DNA of 64,000 bases from UBA4479 sp963974935 (GCA_963974935.1 CAXBEV010000013.1:41058-105057), one strand, 5' to 3'. Counted from the stretch's first letter, positions 52,951 through 62,453 are shown. Notes: a model not told the origin generated them from the letters alone. A program made the numbers and translations.

Positions 52951-53026
52951 AATCACTATTTTGGCGTGCCACGGATTTTTTTCAATGCCACTTATCAGTC
53001 CGGATTAAATACCTGAGCATTTCGTC

Positions 53027-54280
53027 TTAGTCAGTAACCACCACCTGATTTCGACCTGCATTCTTGGCAGCATAGAGATTATCATCGGCAATCTTTAAGG
53101 CGGCTTCCAGATTAATCTCTTTTTGGATCACAACACCGATACTGGCCGTCACCGATACCATCCCATCGGGTGTGTCGATTTCTTGGGCCGCCAAAGTTTC
53201 ACGCAGCTCATTGAAATAATCGATAACTTTATCCGGGTCCTTCACTTCCAGCATGACAACAAATTCTTCGCCGCCAAAACGCGCGGCGACGTCGCCACCT
53301 CGTTTGGTATGTCTTTCGATCAATTCAGCAACAACCTTCAGCACATCGTCGCCGGTTTCGTGGCCATAAGTATCGTTAACGGCCTTGAAGTGATCGATAT
53401 CAAGAATTGCGACCGCGGCCGCCAAGCCGCCCCGTTGTGTGCTGCGCGCAATCCGCGCACCGACATCAAAAAACGAGCGGCGATTCAAAAGTCCGGTTAA
53501 AAAATCCCGCGTCGCCGCGTTGGTCAGGGCGGACACGTTTTCCAATATATCCAAGTTGAGCGCGACCCGGGTGTACAACTCCTCGGGCAAATACGGCTTC
53601 GTGATAAAGTCGTTCGCACCGTGTTTCAGAAACTTTGCCGATAACGGCGCGCCACCGCTACCGGAAACCCCGATCACCATCAAACGATCGCGATCGTATT
53701 CGCGGCGAATGGCAGTCACCAAATCAAAGCCGTCCATTTCCGGCATTTCGTGGTCCGTAATAACAATGCGAATACCCGGATTTTCAGACAACTTTTCCAA
53801 GGCTTCGACGCCGTTTTTAGCCTCGATCACCTTTAACCGATACCGTTTCAAAAGATCACTGCATACACGCCGAGCGACAACGGAATCATCGACCACCAAA
53901 GCGGTCACCGTGCGGTTCCGCAAAATGCGCCGGGTTAAACTGATCAGATAGCGCAGGCTGGACGGATTATCTTTAAGCACGAAATCCAGCACGCCCATAT
54001 CCAAAAAGCGGGTCCGCACCAACTCGTCGAAAGTTCCCGTAAACACTACCGACGGAATGCCACACGCAAGCGTCTTTGACACGACCTCGCCGTCCGGTGC
54101 ATCGGGTAAATTCAAATCGACGAGCGCCAGAAAAAAGGGTGTGCCGTCGGCATCCATTGCCGCTTCGGCATCGGCCATCGTCTCTACGGCGACGATTTCA
54201 ATTCCGGGTTCTGTCTCAAAGGCACCTAAAATCAAATTCTTAAAGAACGTCGAGTCTTCAACAACCAGTAACCGCTCCAT
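53027..54280 (-). CDS. PleD-like diguanylate cyclase with two receiver domains
   Basis: A 417-residue response regulator. Receiver 1 (about 1-130) has the phospho-acceptor Asp in LVDLNLPDAPDG and Lys in FVLKDNP. Receiver 2 (about 140-260) has VVDDS, the Asp in ITDHEMPEMDG and Lys in FITKPYL. The GGDEF domain has the active motif RFGGEEF, and RGGD five residues ahead is the inhibitory I-site. It makes c-di-GMP from two GTP. Start ATG 54280 has GAGGA upstream. No histidine kinase is adjacent. Confidence 0.93.
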   Translation of the reverse strand: MERLLVVEDSTFFKNLILGAFETEPGIEIVAVETMADAEAAMDADGTPFFLALVDLNLPDAPDGEVVSKTLACGIPSVVFTGTFDELVRTRFLDMGVLDFVLKDNPSSLRYLISLTRRILRNRTVTALVVDDSVVARRVCSDLLKRYRLKVIEAKNGVEALEKLSENPGIRIVITDHEMPEMDGFDLVTAIRREYDRDRLMVIGVSGSGGAPLSAKFLKHGANDFITKPYLPEELYTRVALNLDILENVSALTNAATRDFLTGLLNRRSFFDVGARIARSTQRGGLAAAVAILDIDHFKAVNDTYGHETGDDVLKVVAELIERHTKRGGDVAARFGGEEFVVMLEVKDPDKVIDYFNELRETLAAQEIDTPDGMVSVTASIGVVIQKEINLEAALKIADDNLYAAKNAGRNQVVVTD

Positions 54281-54415
54281 GACTTTCCTCACGTTTCTCT
54301 CAGTGCAATGGGAAAGGTTACGATAGTATTGGTTTAAACACCCGGGAATATCCCCAAATATGTGACTTATTGGGTTCAACACAAGACGTAAGATGATGAA
54401 CCGTTCGCGAGTGGG

Positions 54416-55054
54416 CTATTGGTGCGCCTGCATAAAGCGGCGGGCCACGACAGCGGCGCGCGCATCGATTTCATCAACATCAGGGGCGGCGCGCAGACTC
54501 AATAGCCGTTCCAAATACAAATCATCGCGCAGCATGGCGAAGAACAGATCCGCTGCCCGGCGCGGGTCATCGATGATGATATCCCTCTTATCAGCGGCCT
54601 CGGCCAAGAACGTGGCCAAGCGCGACGCGGCTGCATTCGGGCCTGAACGATAAAACGCCAACGCCAATTCGGGGAACCGCGCGGCCTCAGACAAAATAAT
54701 ACGATAAAGCCCGATGCTTTCGTCCGTCATGATGACGGCAAGAAACTTCGCTGCGGTCTCGCGCAGAATGGCTTCGAGGCAACCAGCCGGGACGGCAAAC
54801 CCAGCGCCTTCGCCCATCAAGGCGGCGCATTTGCCTTTGATGATGGCCTCGAACAACGCGTCTTTGGCGCCGAAATGACTGTAAACCGTTTGCTTCGAGA
54901 CCCCAGCCGCCGCCGCAATCTGGTCCATACTGGTATTGCCATAGCCCGATGCCAGGAAAACCTGCGCGGCGGCGCGCACAATTGCGTCGCGTTTCGCGGC
55001 GGAGTGCGCCGACAAATGCACGTCATCGTTTCGTTGGGCATTGGCCGAATTCAT
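54416..55054 (-). CDS. TetR-family repressor, probably of the divergent RND operon
   Basis: A 212-residue TetR regulator. The N-terminal HTH is clear: AAQVFLASGYGNTSMDQIAAAAGVSKQTVYSHF (residues about 28-61). The C-terminal ligand-binding half is helical and variable. It is divergent from the RND adaptor gene, and the interval holds a strong palindrome at 55143-55157. Start ATG 55054 has GAGG five bases upstream. The ligand is unknown. Confidence 0.9.
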   Translation of the reverse strand: MNSANAQRNDDVHLSAHSAAKRDAIVRAAAQVFLASGYGNTSMDQIAAAAGVSKQTVYSHFGAKDALFEAIIKGKCAALMGEGAGFAVPAGCLEAILRETAAKFLAVIMTDESIGLYRIILSEAARFPELALAFYRSGPNAAASRLATFLAEAADKRDIIIDDPRRAADLFFAMLRDDLYLERLLSLRAAPDVDEIDARAAVVARRFMQAHQ

Positions 55055-55142
55055 AGGGCCTCGATCATCTCTAAGACGACCCAATATGCACAGAATTCTG
55101 CGCAAAATTGGTTGTATACGGTGTTAAAACTAATTAAATAAT

Positions 55143-55157
55143 ACTGGACCGTCCAGT
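55143..55157. promoter_or_regulatory. Palindromic operator for the TetR regulator
   Basis: ACTGGACCGTCCAGT: 7-bp perfect arms around one central base, between divergent TetR and RND genes. It is the typical size and form of a TetR-family operator. The AT-rich run just left of it (AATTAAATAATA) may be the -10 region of the TetR gene or of the pump operon. Confidence 0.7.
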
Positions 55158-55282
55158 CCATTTGTGACGCTGGCATGAAAGTGACGGTTCGTGATGAACG
55201 ATTTTTCGATTTCATACGTACATTGGTTATATCGCCACGCGTTCACCTAAGATATTGGTGCCCGCGAAAACTGAAGCGTCAA

Positions 55283-56485
55283 ATGATGATAGTGAGCACT
55301 GCGATGCCCCGTAATATGACCGCCCTGCGACATACCCGCTTTATCGTGGGGCTTCTCACTATATTGTGTGTAGCTTGGCTCGCGGTCCCGTCGCTGGCGC
55401 AAGAAAAACCGTCAAGTGGCCCGCCTCCGGCAACCCAAGTCGGCATGGACTTGGTGAAGGTCGAGCCTTTGCGCCAAACCGTACCCGTGATCGGCCGTTT
55501 TGTGGCGCGCCAAGCCGGTGTCGTGGCATCCCGCGTCGCAGGCCCGATTTCAAAATTCGATGTTGAGGTCGGCGAGACCGTCACCAAAGGCCAACCGCTG
55601 GCCGAACTCGTCACCGATAATTTCACATGGGAGCGCAATCGCCGCGCCGCTGATGTGGCGTCCGCTCAAGCAGACATTGCAACCGCTGAAGCGAGCCTCA
55701 AACTGCTGCAACAAGAACTTAGTCGATTGAATCGCCTGCGCACGTCGCCGGCCTTCTCCGAAGCCCGCTATGACGACAAAGCACAAGAGACCGTGCGTGC
55801 GAAAAGCCAGCGCGCCGAAGCCCAAGCGCAACTGAAATCCGCCGAGGCTGAACTGCAGCTGGCCGAAATCGCGCTCCGCGATACCGTCGTGCTCGCGCCC
55901 TATGACGGTACCATCACGCAGCGACATTCCGAAGCCGGCGCCTACGTGCAGGTCGGTGCGCCCCTGGTGACGATGCTGGACCACAACAACCTTGAAATCG
56001 AAGCCGATGTGCCCGCAAACCGTGTGCCGGGTCTTGAACCGGGCCTCGTGCTTGATGCGACGATCACCGACGGCAGCCCGCTGCGCGCCACCGTACGCGC
56101 CGTGATTCCCGACGAAAACCCACGCACCCGCACCCGGCGTGCGCGCTTCGTCGCCGAATTCCCGGGTAAGAACAAATCCACCGCCGCCAATCAATCGGTG
56201 ACGGTGCTGATCCCCGCCGGCGAAATCCGCGACGTGTTGACGGTCCATAAAGACGCGGTGATGAACCGCAGCGGCCAGATGGTAGTCTTAAATAATGACG
56301 GCAAGGCGACGTTCCGGCAGGTCAAGCTGGGCGAAGCCGTCGGCGTGCGGTTTGTGGTCTTGGATGGTCTGGTCGAAGGTGACCAAGTCGTTGTGCGCGG
56401 TAACGAGCGTCTGCTCCCCGGCCAAGCCATCATGCCCAGCACACCTAAGGCCCAACCAGACGCGAAAAAAGACGGTGCATCATGA
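55283..56485 (+). CDS. RND efflux periplasmic adaptor (MFP/HlyD family)
   Basis: A membrane-fusion protein of about 400 residues that bridges the RND pump to an outer-membrane channel. The N-terminal hydrophobic segment TRFIVGLLTILCVAWLAVPSLA is a signal or anchor. The lipoyl-like domain (SRVAGPISKFDVEVGETVTKGQPLAELV) and the helical hairpin (SAQADIATAEASLKLLQQEL...AQLKSAEAELQLAEIAL) follow, then the beta-barrel (APYDGTITQRHSEAGAYVQVG) and membrane-proximal domains. The start is uncertain: ATGs occur at 55283 and 55304. Its stop overlaps the pump ATG. Confidence 0.85.
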   Translation: MMIVSTAMPRNMTALRHTRFIVGLLTILCVAWLAVPSLAQEKPSSGPPPATQVGMDLVKVEPLRQTVPVIGRFVARQAGVVASRVAGPISKFDVEVGETVTKGQPLAELVTDNFTWERNRRAADVASAQADIATAEASLKLLQQELSRLNRLRTSPAFSEARYDDKAQETVRAKSQRAEAQAQLKSAEAELQLAEIALRDTVVLAPYDGTITQRHSEAGAYVQVGAPLVTMLDHNNLEIEADVPANRVPGLEPGLVLDATITDGSPLRATVRAVIPDENPRTRTRRARFVAEFPGKNKSTAANQSVTVLIPAGEIRDVLTVHKDAVMNRSGQMVVLNNDGKATFRQVKLGEAVGVRFVVLDGLVEGDQVVVRGNERLLPGQAIMPSTPKAQPDAKKDGAS

Positions 56486-59400
56486 ACGGCCTGATCAAAA
56501 TATCGATTGAGCGGCCGATTGCCGTTCTAGCTGCGGTCTTGATGATCGTCATGTTCGGCGCCGTTGCGCTGACAAAAATTCCGATCCAGCTGACGCCGGA
56601 TGTGCGCAAGCCCGTGATCGCCCTTGAAACCATTTGGCCCGGCGCCGCCCCTGTCGAGATCGAGCGCGAGATTACCAACAAGCAAGAAGAGGTCCTGAAG
56701 GGCCTCGAAGGGCTTGAGGAGATTTCATCGGAAAGCCAGGACGGACGGTCGCGCATCACCTTGGAATTCGGCGTGGGCCAAGATATGGGCCGCGCGCTTT
56801 TGCTGACCGCCAACAGACTGGACCGGGTCAGCGACTACCCCGAAGAAGCGGACGAACCGTCGATGCGCACGGCGAGCTCCGAAGACAATCCGATCGCATG
56901 GATCGTGGTGCGCCGCACCGGCGACAATAAACGCCCAGTGCATGAGTTCGGCGACTTCGTCGAAGACGTCATTCAAGACCGGCTGGAGCGTGTAACTGGG
57001 GTCGCCCGGGTTAACGTCTATGGCGCCTCGCAGCGGCAAATGGTGGTACGCGTCGACCCCGATGCCATGGCGCGTTACCGCCTGACCGTTACCGATGTTG
57101 TGGATCGCATGCGCGCCGCCAACTCGTCCGTATCCGCCGGCGACGTGGATGAAGGCAAGCGCCGTTATGTGGTTCGCACCGAAGGCGAATTCGGCAATGT
57201 GGACGACGTCAAAAATGTGGTTGTGCGCTCGCAGACCGATGACGTTACCGGCGGCCAAGCGCGCGTCACCATCGGTGACATCGCCGACGTCGAATTTGGT
57301 TTCTCTGATCCGTCCGCACGAATTCGCATGAACGGCGAAGCGGCGATTGCCGTCAATACCATCCGCGAAACCGGTGCCAATGTGATCGAGACCATGGAAG
57401 GCATCCGCACCGCGATCCGCGAGTTGAACGAAAACCGCCTGCCCGCCGAACAGTTAAAGATGACCCAGGTGTATGACGAGACCGTGTACATCGACTCGTC
57501 GATCAATCTGGTGCAGCAAAACATTATTGTCGGCGGTATATTGGCGGCACTTGTGCTGTTGATCTTCCTACGCTCAGGCGGCGCCACACTGATCGTCTCG
57601 ATGGCGATCCCGGTGTCGGTGATCGGTGCGTTTGTGGCGATGGCATTCTTGGGTCGGTCGCTCAACGTGATCTCGCTTGCCGGTATTGCGTTCGCCGTCG
57701 GCATGGTCGTCGACGCGGCGATTGTCGTGTTGGAAAATATTTTCCGATTACGTGAAAAAGGCTACAGCCGCGCCGAAGCTGCCTACCTAGGCGCCAAACA
57801 AGTTTGGGTCGCCGTGCTGGTGTCGGCGCTGACCACGGTGATGGTGTTCATTCCGATCTTGGTGATGGACTTAGAAGTCGGCCAATTGTTCCGTGATATT
57901 GCCGTGGCGCTATCGGTGTCGGTGATGCTGTCGCTGATCGTCGCGATCACGGTGATTCCGGCGCTTTGTAAGCGCTTGTTGGGTGGGCCGGATCAAAGCT
58001 CAATCACGCGCATACGGATTCCGGTCGTCGATCACTTGGCCGAAGGTTTCCATGCCACGGTGATGGCACTGACTCGGCGTGTCGTGAAAAGTAAACTGTT
58101 GTCGGTGGGCGTGGTCGCGCTGCTGTGTGGCGCTGGCGCCCTGATCACCGTGGCGTTCCTGCCGAAGCTTGAATACCTGCCGAACGGCAACCGCAACCTG
58201 ATCTTCGGCGTGGTCGTGCCGCCACCCGGCTACAACCTCGATACCACCGAAGAAATCGCATCCAAATTTGAAGCCAAGATGCTGCCGCTGTTGGCCGAAA
58301 ACAATCCTGACGGTCGCACCGACGGCCAGCCGCTGGTCGGGCGATTCTTCTTTGTCGCAACCCGCGGCATCACGTTCCTTGGCGCCGCCGCCGAGGACCC
58401 GACGCGGGTGCGCGAGTTGATTCCGATCTTGAAAAAAGCATCAGACCTTGAGCCCGGCACGTTCGGCAACATCTCGCAGCGTTCATTGTTCGGGCGCGGC
58501 ATCGGCGGCTCGCGTTCGATTGAGCTCAACGTCATGGGCGAAGACCTGGAGCCGATCCTCGCCACCGCCGTCAAAGCCGTGGGTTTCATCAATGAAACCA
58601 TGCCGTCCAGTCAAGGCACGCAGATCCGCCCAAAGCCAGGCCTTGAGCTCGGCGCACCGGAAGTCCGCGTCTATCCGAACCGCATCAAGTTGGCCGACAA
58701 CAACGTCACCGCGCGACAGTTGTCGGACACGTTGGATGCCTATAACGACGGCCTTCGGGTCGCCGAGATTACGGTCGGCAACAAACGCTTGGACCTGATG
58801 ATCAAAGGCGCGGAAAACCAAGTCACCACAACACAAGGCATCGATAACCTGCCGGTCACGACCCCCGAGGGCATTATCTTGCCGGCCAGCGAATTGGCCG
58901 ACATCGTCGTTACCAGTGGCCCGACACAAATCAACCATTTGGAACGGCTGCGTACCGTGACGCTGGAAATCATTCCGCCCGACGCGTTGCCTTTGGAAAC
59001 CGCGCTAGAGCTTTTGAAAACCGGTGTCACCGATAAGTTGGAAGCAGACGGCATGCCTGCCGGCGTACAGTTGCGGCTGACCGGCACCGCGGACAACCTC
59101 AACAAAACCTGGGCACACATGAAGTACGATCTGCTGATCGCGGTCGTCATCGTGTATCTGGTGATGGCGGTGCTGTTCGAGAGCTTCGCTTATCCGCTGG
59201 TGATCATGTTGTCGGTGCCGCTGGCGACCGCTGGCGGCGTGCTCGGACTCGCCACCATGAACCAGTTTACCTTTCAGCCGCTGGATATGCTGACGTTGCT
59301 GGGCTTCGTGATCTTGATCGGTATCGTCGTCAACAACGCAATCTTATTGGTGCACCAGACCCTTTATCATATACGTGATGAGGGCATGACGGTGGATGAT

Positions 59401-59766
59401 GCGATCATCGAGTCCACCTCAAACCGGATCAGGCCGATCTTTATGTCGACCATCACCAGTGTGTTCGGGATGATGCCGTTGGTGTTATTCCCGGGCGCAG
59501 GCTCGGAGCTTTATCGTGGTTTAGGCTCGGTGGTATTAGGTGGTTTGTCGCTATCAGCCGTCCTGACGCTGGCGATTATTCCGCCGCTGATGGCCCTGTT
59601 TTGCGCCGCGATTGAGCGTGGCCGGGATGAGCGTATTGCGGCAAAGGTGGCCGACACCGAAGCCGACGGCGCGCCGCTCAAAACCATCGAAGACAAATCC
59701 GATGGCAATAGCCTCAACAAAGCGCCAACGCCGAAGCCGAACGCAGAGCCGACCGCAGCGGAATGA
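56482..59766 (+). CDS. RND-family efflux transporter permease
   Basis: A 1094-residue inner-membrane pump of the AcrB superfamily with the expected 12 transmembrane helices and two large periplasmic loops. It starts with KISIERPIAVLAAVLMIVM. The TM4 motif reads GMVVDAAIVVLEN: Asp411 is kept but the second Asp of AcrB is Ala412. TM10 reads GIVVNNAILLV, where AcrB has Lys. This points to a proton path unlike AcrB; single-Asp forms also occur in heavy-metal and other RND subfamilies. It overlaps the adaptor gene and the following oxidoreductase gene by ATGA. No TolC-like gene is adjacent. The substrate is unknown. Confidence 0.92.
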   Translation: MNGLIKISIERPIAVLAAVLMIVMFGAVALTKIPIQLTPDVRKPVIALETIWPGAAPVEIEREITNKQEEVLKGLEGLEEISSESQDGRSRITLEFGVGQDMGRALLLTANRLDRVSDYPEEADEPSMRTASSEDNPIAWIVVRRTGDNKRPVHEFGDFVEDVIQDRLERVTGVARVNVYGASQRQMVVRVDPDAMARYRLTVTDVVDRMRAANSSVSAGDVDEGKRRYVVRTEGEFGNVDDVKNVVVRSQTDDVTGGQARVTIGDIADVEFGFSDPSARIRMNGEAAIAVNTIRETGANVIETMEGIRTAIRELNENRLPAEQLKMTQVYDETVYIDSSINLVQQNIIVGGILAALVLLIFLRSGGATLIVSMAIPVSVIGAFVAMAFLGRSLNVISLAGIAFAVGMVVDAAIVVLENIFRLREKGYSRAEAAYLGAKQVWVAVLVSALTTVMVFIPILVMDLEVGQLFRDIAVALSVSVMLSLIVAITVIPALCKRLLGGPDQSSITRIRIPVVDHLAEGFHATVMALTRRVVKSKLLSVGVVALLCGAGALITVAFLPKLEYLPNGNRNLIFGVVVPPPGYNLDTTEEIASKFEAKMLPLLAENNPDGRTDGQPLVGRFFFVATRGITFLGAAAEDPTRVRELIPILKKASDLEPGTFGNISQRSLFGRGIGGSRSIELNVMGEDLEPILATAVKAVGFINETMPSSQGTQIRPKPGLELGAPEVRVYPNRIKLADNNVTARQLSDTLDAYNDGLRVAEITVGNKRLDLMIKGAENQVTTTQGIDNLPVTTPEGIILPASELADIVVTSGPTQINHLERLRTVTLEIIPPDALPLETALELLKTGVTDKLEADGMPAGVQLRLTGTADNLNKTWAHMKYDLLIAVVIVYLVMAVLFESFAYPLVIMLSVPLATAGGVLGLATMNQFTFQPLDMLTLLGFVILIGIVVNNAILLVHQTLYHIRDEGMTVDDAIIESTSNRIRPIFMSTITSVFGMMPLVLFPGAGSELYRGLGSVVLGGLSLSAVLTLAIIPPLMALFCAAIERGRDERIAAKVADTEADGAPLKTIEDKSDGNSLNKAPTPKPNAEPTAAE

Positions 59767-60899
59767 GTGCAAACGCCCGCTTCGCCATCGTCGGCGCCGG
59801 GATTGCCGGCGCATCGCTTGCATACCGGCTTGCTGAGGCCTTGGGCAATGGCGAACGGATCGCTTTGTTGGAGCGCGAAGATCGCCCCGGCTATCATTCC
59901 ACAGGCCGCTCGGCTGCGGTCTATACCGAGACCTATGGCCCGCCGGTGATCCGCGCCCTGACAGCAGGCTCGCGTCCGTTTTTCGACAATCCTCCCCATG
60001 GTTTTAGTGGGACCGCGTTGCTGCATCCGCTGGGTATGCTGCTGGTCGGTGCCGCAGATCGGCAACACAAAGCCGAAGATTTATTTGCCGCGTGTCATGC
60101 CCTGACGCCCAGCGTGCGCATGTTGGAAGCCAGCGAGATCACGGCCCTGGTACCCGTTATGCGCCCCGAATGTGCCGCTGTCGGCGTCTTTGAGCCAGAC
60201 GCCATGTCGATGGACGTGGCCGCGCTGCACGAAGGCTACCTACGCGGCTTTCGCGCACTGGGCGGCGTAGTGACGACGGATGCGGAAGTCTTGGGGCTTA
60301 CCGCGAAACCCAACGGTTGGCAGATCGATACCCGCGCCGGCAGCTTTCGCGCCGAAACCGTGATCAACGCTGCGGGCGCCTGGGCCGACGTGTTGGCGGG
60401 GCTTGCCGACCTTACTCCTTTGGGGCTCCAGCCAAAGCGACGCACGGCGCTCGTATTCAAAGCCCCCGATGCCTATGACACGTCCACCTGGCCGATGATC
60501 AACGACATTGACGAGACGTTTTATTTCAAGCCCGACGCCGGACGGATTTTAGCGTCACCCGAAGAAGCCACCCCGATGCCGCCCTGTGACGTTCAGCCCG
60601 ACGAGCTGGATATCGCGATCACGGTCGACCGCATCCAACGCGCAACGACGCTGGACATTCCGAAAATCGATAACCGCTGGGCCGGGCTTCGGAGTTTCTT
60701 CGACGACGGTGCACCCACGCTCGGCTTTGATCCCCGTGCGGATGGATTTTTCTGGCTCGCCGGTCAGGGCGGCTACGGTATCACCACGTCGGACGCCATG
60801 GCGCAGTTGGCGACGGCGCAATTGCTGGGACAAGACACCCCATCCCATTTGAGCGATCTCGGCGTTGATCCGGTTGAGTTGTCGCCAAGTCGCTTCTAG
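59763..60899 (+). CDS. FAD-dependent oxidoreductase (DAO/GlpO family)
   Basis: A 378-residue flavoprotein of the D-amino-acid oxidase/glycine oxidase fold. The FAD motif IVGAGIAGASLAYRLAE is at residues about 8-24, TGRSAAVYTETYG is the second FAD contact, VINAAGAWAD lies mid-chain, and FFWLAGQGGYGITTSDAM near the C-terminus is typical. The substrate is unknown; relatives oxidise amino acids, L-2-hydroxyglutarate or similar. Its ATG overlaps the RND stop codon, so it is translated with the pump. Its last codons sit at the start of a family B palindrome. Confidence 0.88.
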   Translation: MSANARFAIVGAGIAGASLAYRLAEALGNGERIALLEREDRPGYHSTGRSAAVYTETYGPPVIRALTAGSRPFFDNPPHGFSGTALLHPLGMLLVGAADRQHKAEDLFAACHALTPSVRMLEASEITALVPVMRPECAAVGVFEPDAMSMDVAALHEGYLRGFRALGGVVTTDAEVLGLTAKPNGWQIDTRAGSFRAETVINAAGAWADVLAGLADLTPLGLQPKRRTALVFKAPDAYDTSTWPMINDIDETFYFKPDAGRILASPEEATPMPPCDVQPDELDIAITVDRIQRATTLDIPKIDNRWAGLRSFFDDGAPTLGFDPRADGFFWLAGQGGYGITTSDAMAQLATAQLLGQDTPSHLSDLGVDPVELSPSRF

Positions 60900-60955
60900 A
60901 TCCTGGATCGCTGCGCGTCCGGGAAGCCGCAGGGTTTATCCGGGATCTTAAAGCC
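60894..60955. repeat. Dispersed palindrome, family B
   Basis: GCTTCTAGATCCTGGATC at the left contains the DAO stop codon; the right end reads ATCCGGGATCTTAAAGC. It is more degenerate than the copy at 43731 and lies between convergent genes. Confidence 0.6.
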
Positions 60956-60960
60956 TCACC

Positions 60961-61188
60961 CTACCCTTTTTGCAGACGCAGCGTAAAAACGCCGTCCGCC
61001 TCGTCGCTGGCCAAAAGCGGGTTGCCGGTGGTCTCGCAATAGGTTTCAAAATCTTTCGGCGCGGCGGGGTCCGTGACTTCAATTTCGAGCACGTCGCCGC
61101 TCATCAATTCTTTCATTTTCTTATTGGCCCGGAGCACGGGCAGCGGGCAATTAAGCCCCTTGAGATCAAGCTGAACGGTGGACGTCAT
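60961..61188 (-). CDS. TusA/SirA-family sulfurtransferase-like protein
   Basis: A 75-residue TusA-type protein. The N-terminal DLKGLNCPLPVLRANKKM carries the CPxP motif whose Cys takes up sulfur in TusA. Members act in tRNA thiolation, molybdenum-cofactor supply or cytoplasmic sulfur oxidation. A link to the Soe system is possible but the genes are over 40 kb apart here. It is convergent with the DAO gene. Confidence 0.9.
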   Translation of the reverse strand: MTSTVQLDLKGLNCPLPVLRANKKMKELMSGDVLEIEVTDPAAPKDFETYCETTGNPLLASDEADGVFTLRLQKG

Positions 61189-61266
61189 ACGGCCCCCTTA
61201 ATTACGTTATTGATGCGTAAAGATCGGCTGTTTTTTCGCCGAGTGCAACCGTTTGCGACGCCGGAC

Positions 61267-62298
61267 TCAGCCGGCGCCCGAGAAGATATCGGCGCCGTCC
61301 GGACCTGGGGTGCGAGTCGCACGCCCATCCTCAATCAGATGGTGCAGGTGCGCCAAGGTCTCACCGATGGCAAAGAACATCTGGTGCTGATCAAGTTCCC
61401 GCGTGAACAGTTGCTTGAGCACATCAACGCCGGTGCCGGGGCTGCGGATCGCATCAGCGGTCTCGTCCAGGCGCTCATCATGATGCTGGATAAGATCAGC
61501 AAGCCGCGCATGTAACCCGCGAAACGGCCAATTGTGACTCGGCAGAATCAACGGCTCTGACGGTACGCGGGCACCGATCCGGCTGAGCGAATCCAAGAAC
61601 AGCGATAACGGCCGGGCTTCGGGGTATTGCGGCCAAACGGATATGTTCGGGCTGATCTTCGGCAACACCTGGTCGCCGGAAATCAGCACATCCAAATCTG
61701 CGCAATACAGGCACGCGTGCTCCGGCGAATGGCCGTGGCCAACGATCATTTCCCAATCGTGCCCACCAATCTGGATTTTGTCGCCATCGGCAATCGGCAA
61801 CAGGGCAGCTGGAATCGGTGCAACGTTTTTGCCGTAGCCGCCTAAGCGCCCGCTGACGGCATCCATCATTTCCTGCGTAAAGCCGGCGCGGCGATAGAAT
61901 TTGCGATAGGTATCCAGCGTCGTCTCGGCAGAATCCATCCAAAGCATACGCCCAAACGTCCACTCGAGCATCGGCATCACCAGCGGCACATCGAACTTTT
62001 CACAAAGCCATCCTGCAAGCCCTGCATGGTCCGGATGAAAGTGTGTGACGATCACCCGTTTCAGCGGCCGTCCGCCCATGGTGCCGTCAAACAACTGCTG
62101 CCAAGCGGCTTTGACGTCGTCTTTGCAGATACCGGTGTCAACGGCGGTCCAGCCGTCGCCGTCTTCGATCAGCCACAGATTAATATGATCCAACTTGAAC
62201 GGCAGCGGCATCCGATGCCAGTGCACGCCAGGTGCAACCTGCATGGTCGTGCCCAGTGCGGGTTCGCCTTCGAAGACGTAATCAGGTGTGTATGTCAT
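61267..62298 (-). CDS. MBL-fold metallo-hydrolase
   Basis: A 343-residue metallo-beta-lactamase-fold enzyme. The zinc site THFHPDHAGLAGWL, GHGHSPEHACLYC with the third His, SGDQVLPKISPN with the bridging Asp, and LPSHNWPFRGLHARLADLIQHH are present. The C-terminal extension with winged-helix features (FTRELDQHQMFFAIGETLAHLHHLI) resembles the glyoxalase II/LACTB2-like group. The substrate is unknown, possibly a CoA thioester or lactone. It lies 79 bp upstream of tusA on the same strand. Confidence 0.9.
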   Translation of the reverse strand: MTYTPDYVFEGEPALGTTMQVAPGVHWHRMPLPFKLDHINLWLIEDGDGWTAVDTGICKDDVKAAWQQLFDGTMGGRPLKRVIVTHFHPDHAGLAGWLCEKFDVPLVMPMLEWTFGRMLWMDSAETTLDTYRKFYRRAGFTQEMMDAVSGRLGGYGKNVAPIPAALLPIADGDKIQIGGHDWEMIVGHGHSPEHACLYCADLDVLISGDQVLPKISPNISVWPQYPEARPLSLFLDSLSRIGARVPSEPLILPSHNWPFRGLHARLADLIQHHDERLDETADAIRSPGTGVDVLKQLFTRELDQHQMFFAIGETLAHLHHLIEDGRATRTPGPDGADIFSGAG

Positions 62299-62373
62299 GC
62301 AGCGGTTTTAGCAATCCAGGGGCGGATTGCAACAGAGGTTATGCTGGCCTTCACTCGCGAGGCACCCGACATC

Positions 62374-62434
62374 GTCACCCCCGCGAAGGCGGGGGTCCAG
62401 TCGTTAGATGGATTCCCGCTTTCGCGGGAATGAC
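62374..62434. repeat. Dispersed palindrome, family D
   Basis: CCCCCGCGAAGGCGGGGGTCC and then ATTCCCGCTTTCGCGGGAAT, each a hairpin, separated by GTCGTTAGATGG. It is a common alphaproteobacterial intergenic element. Confidence 0.75.
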
Positions 62435-62453
62435 GAGGGGCAGTAAGTGTATG

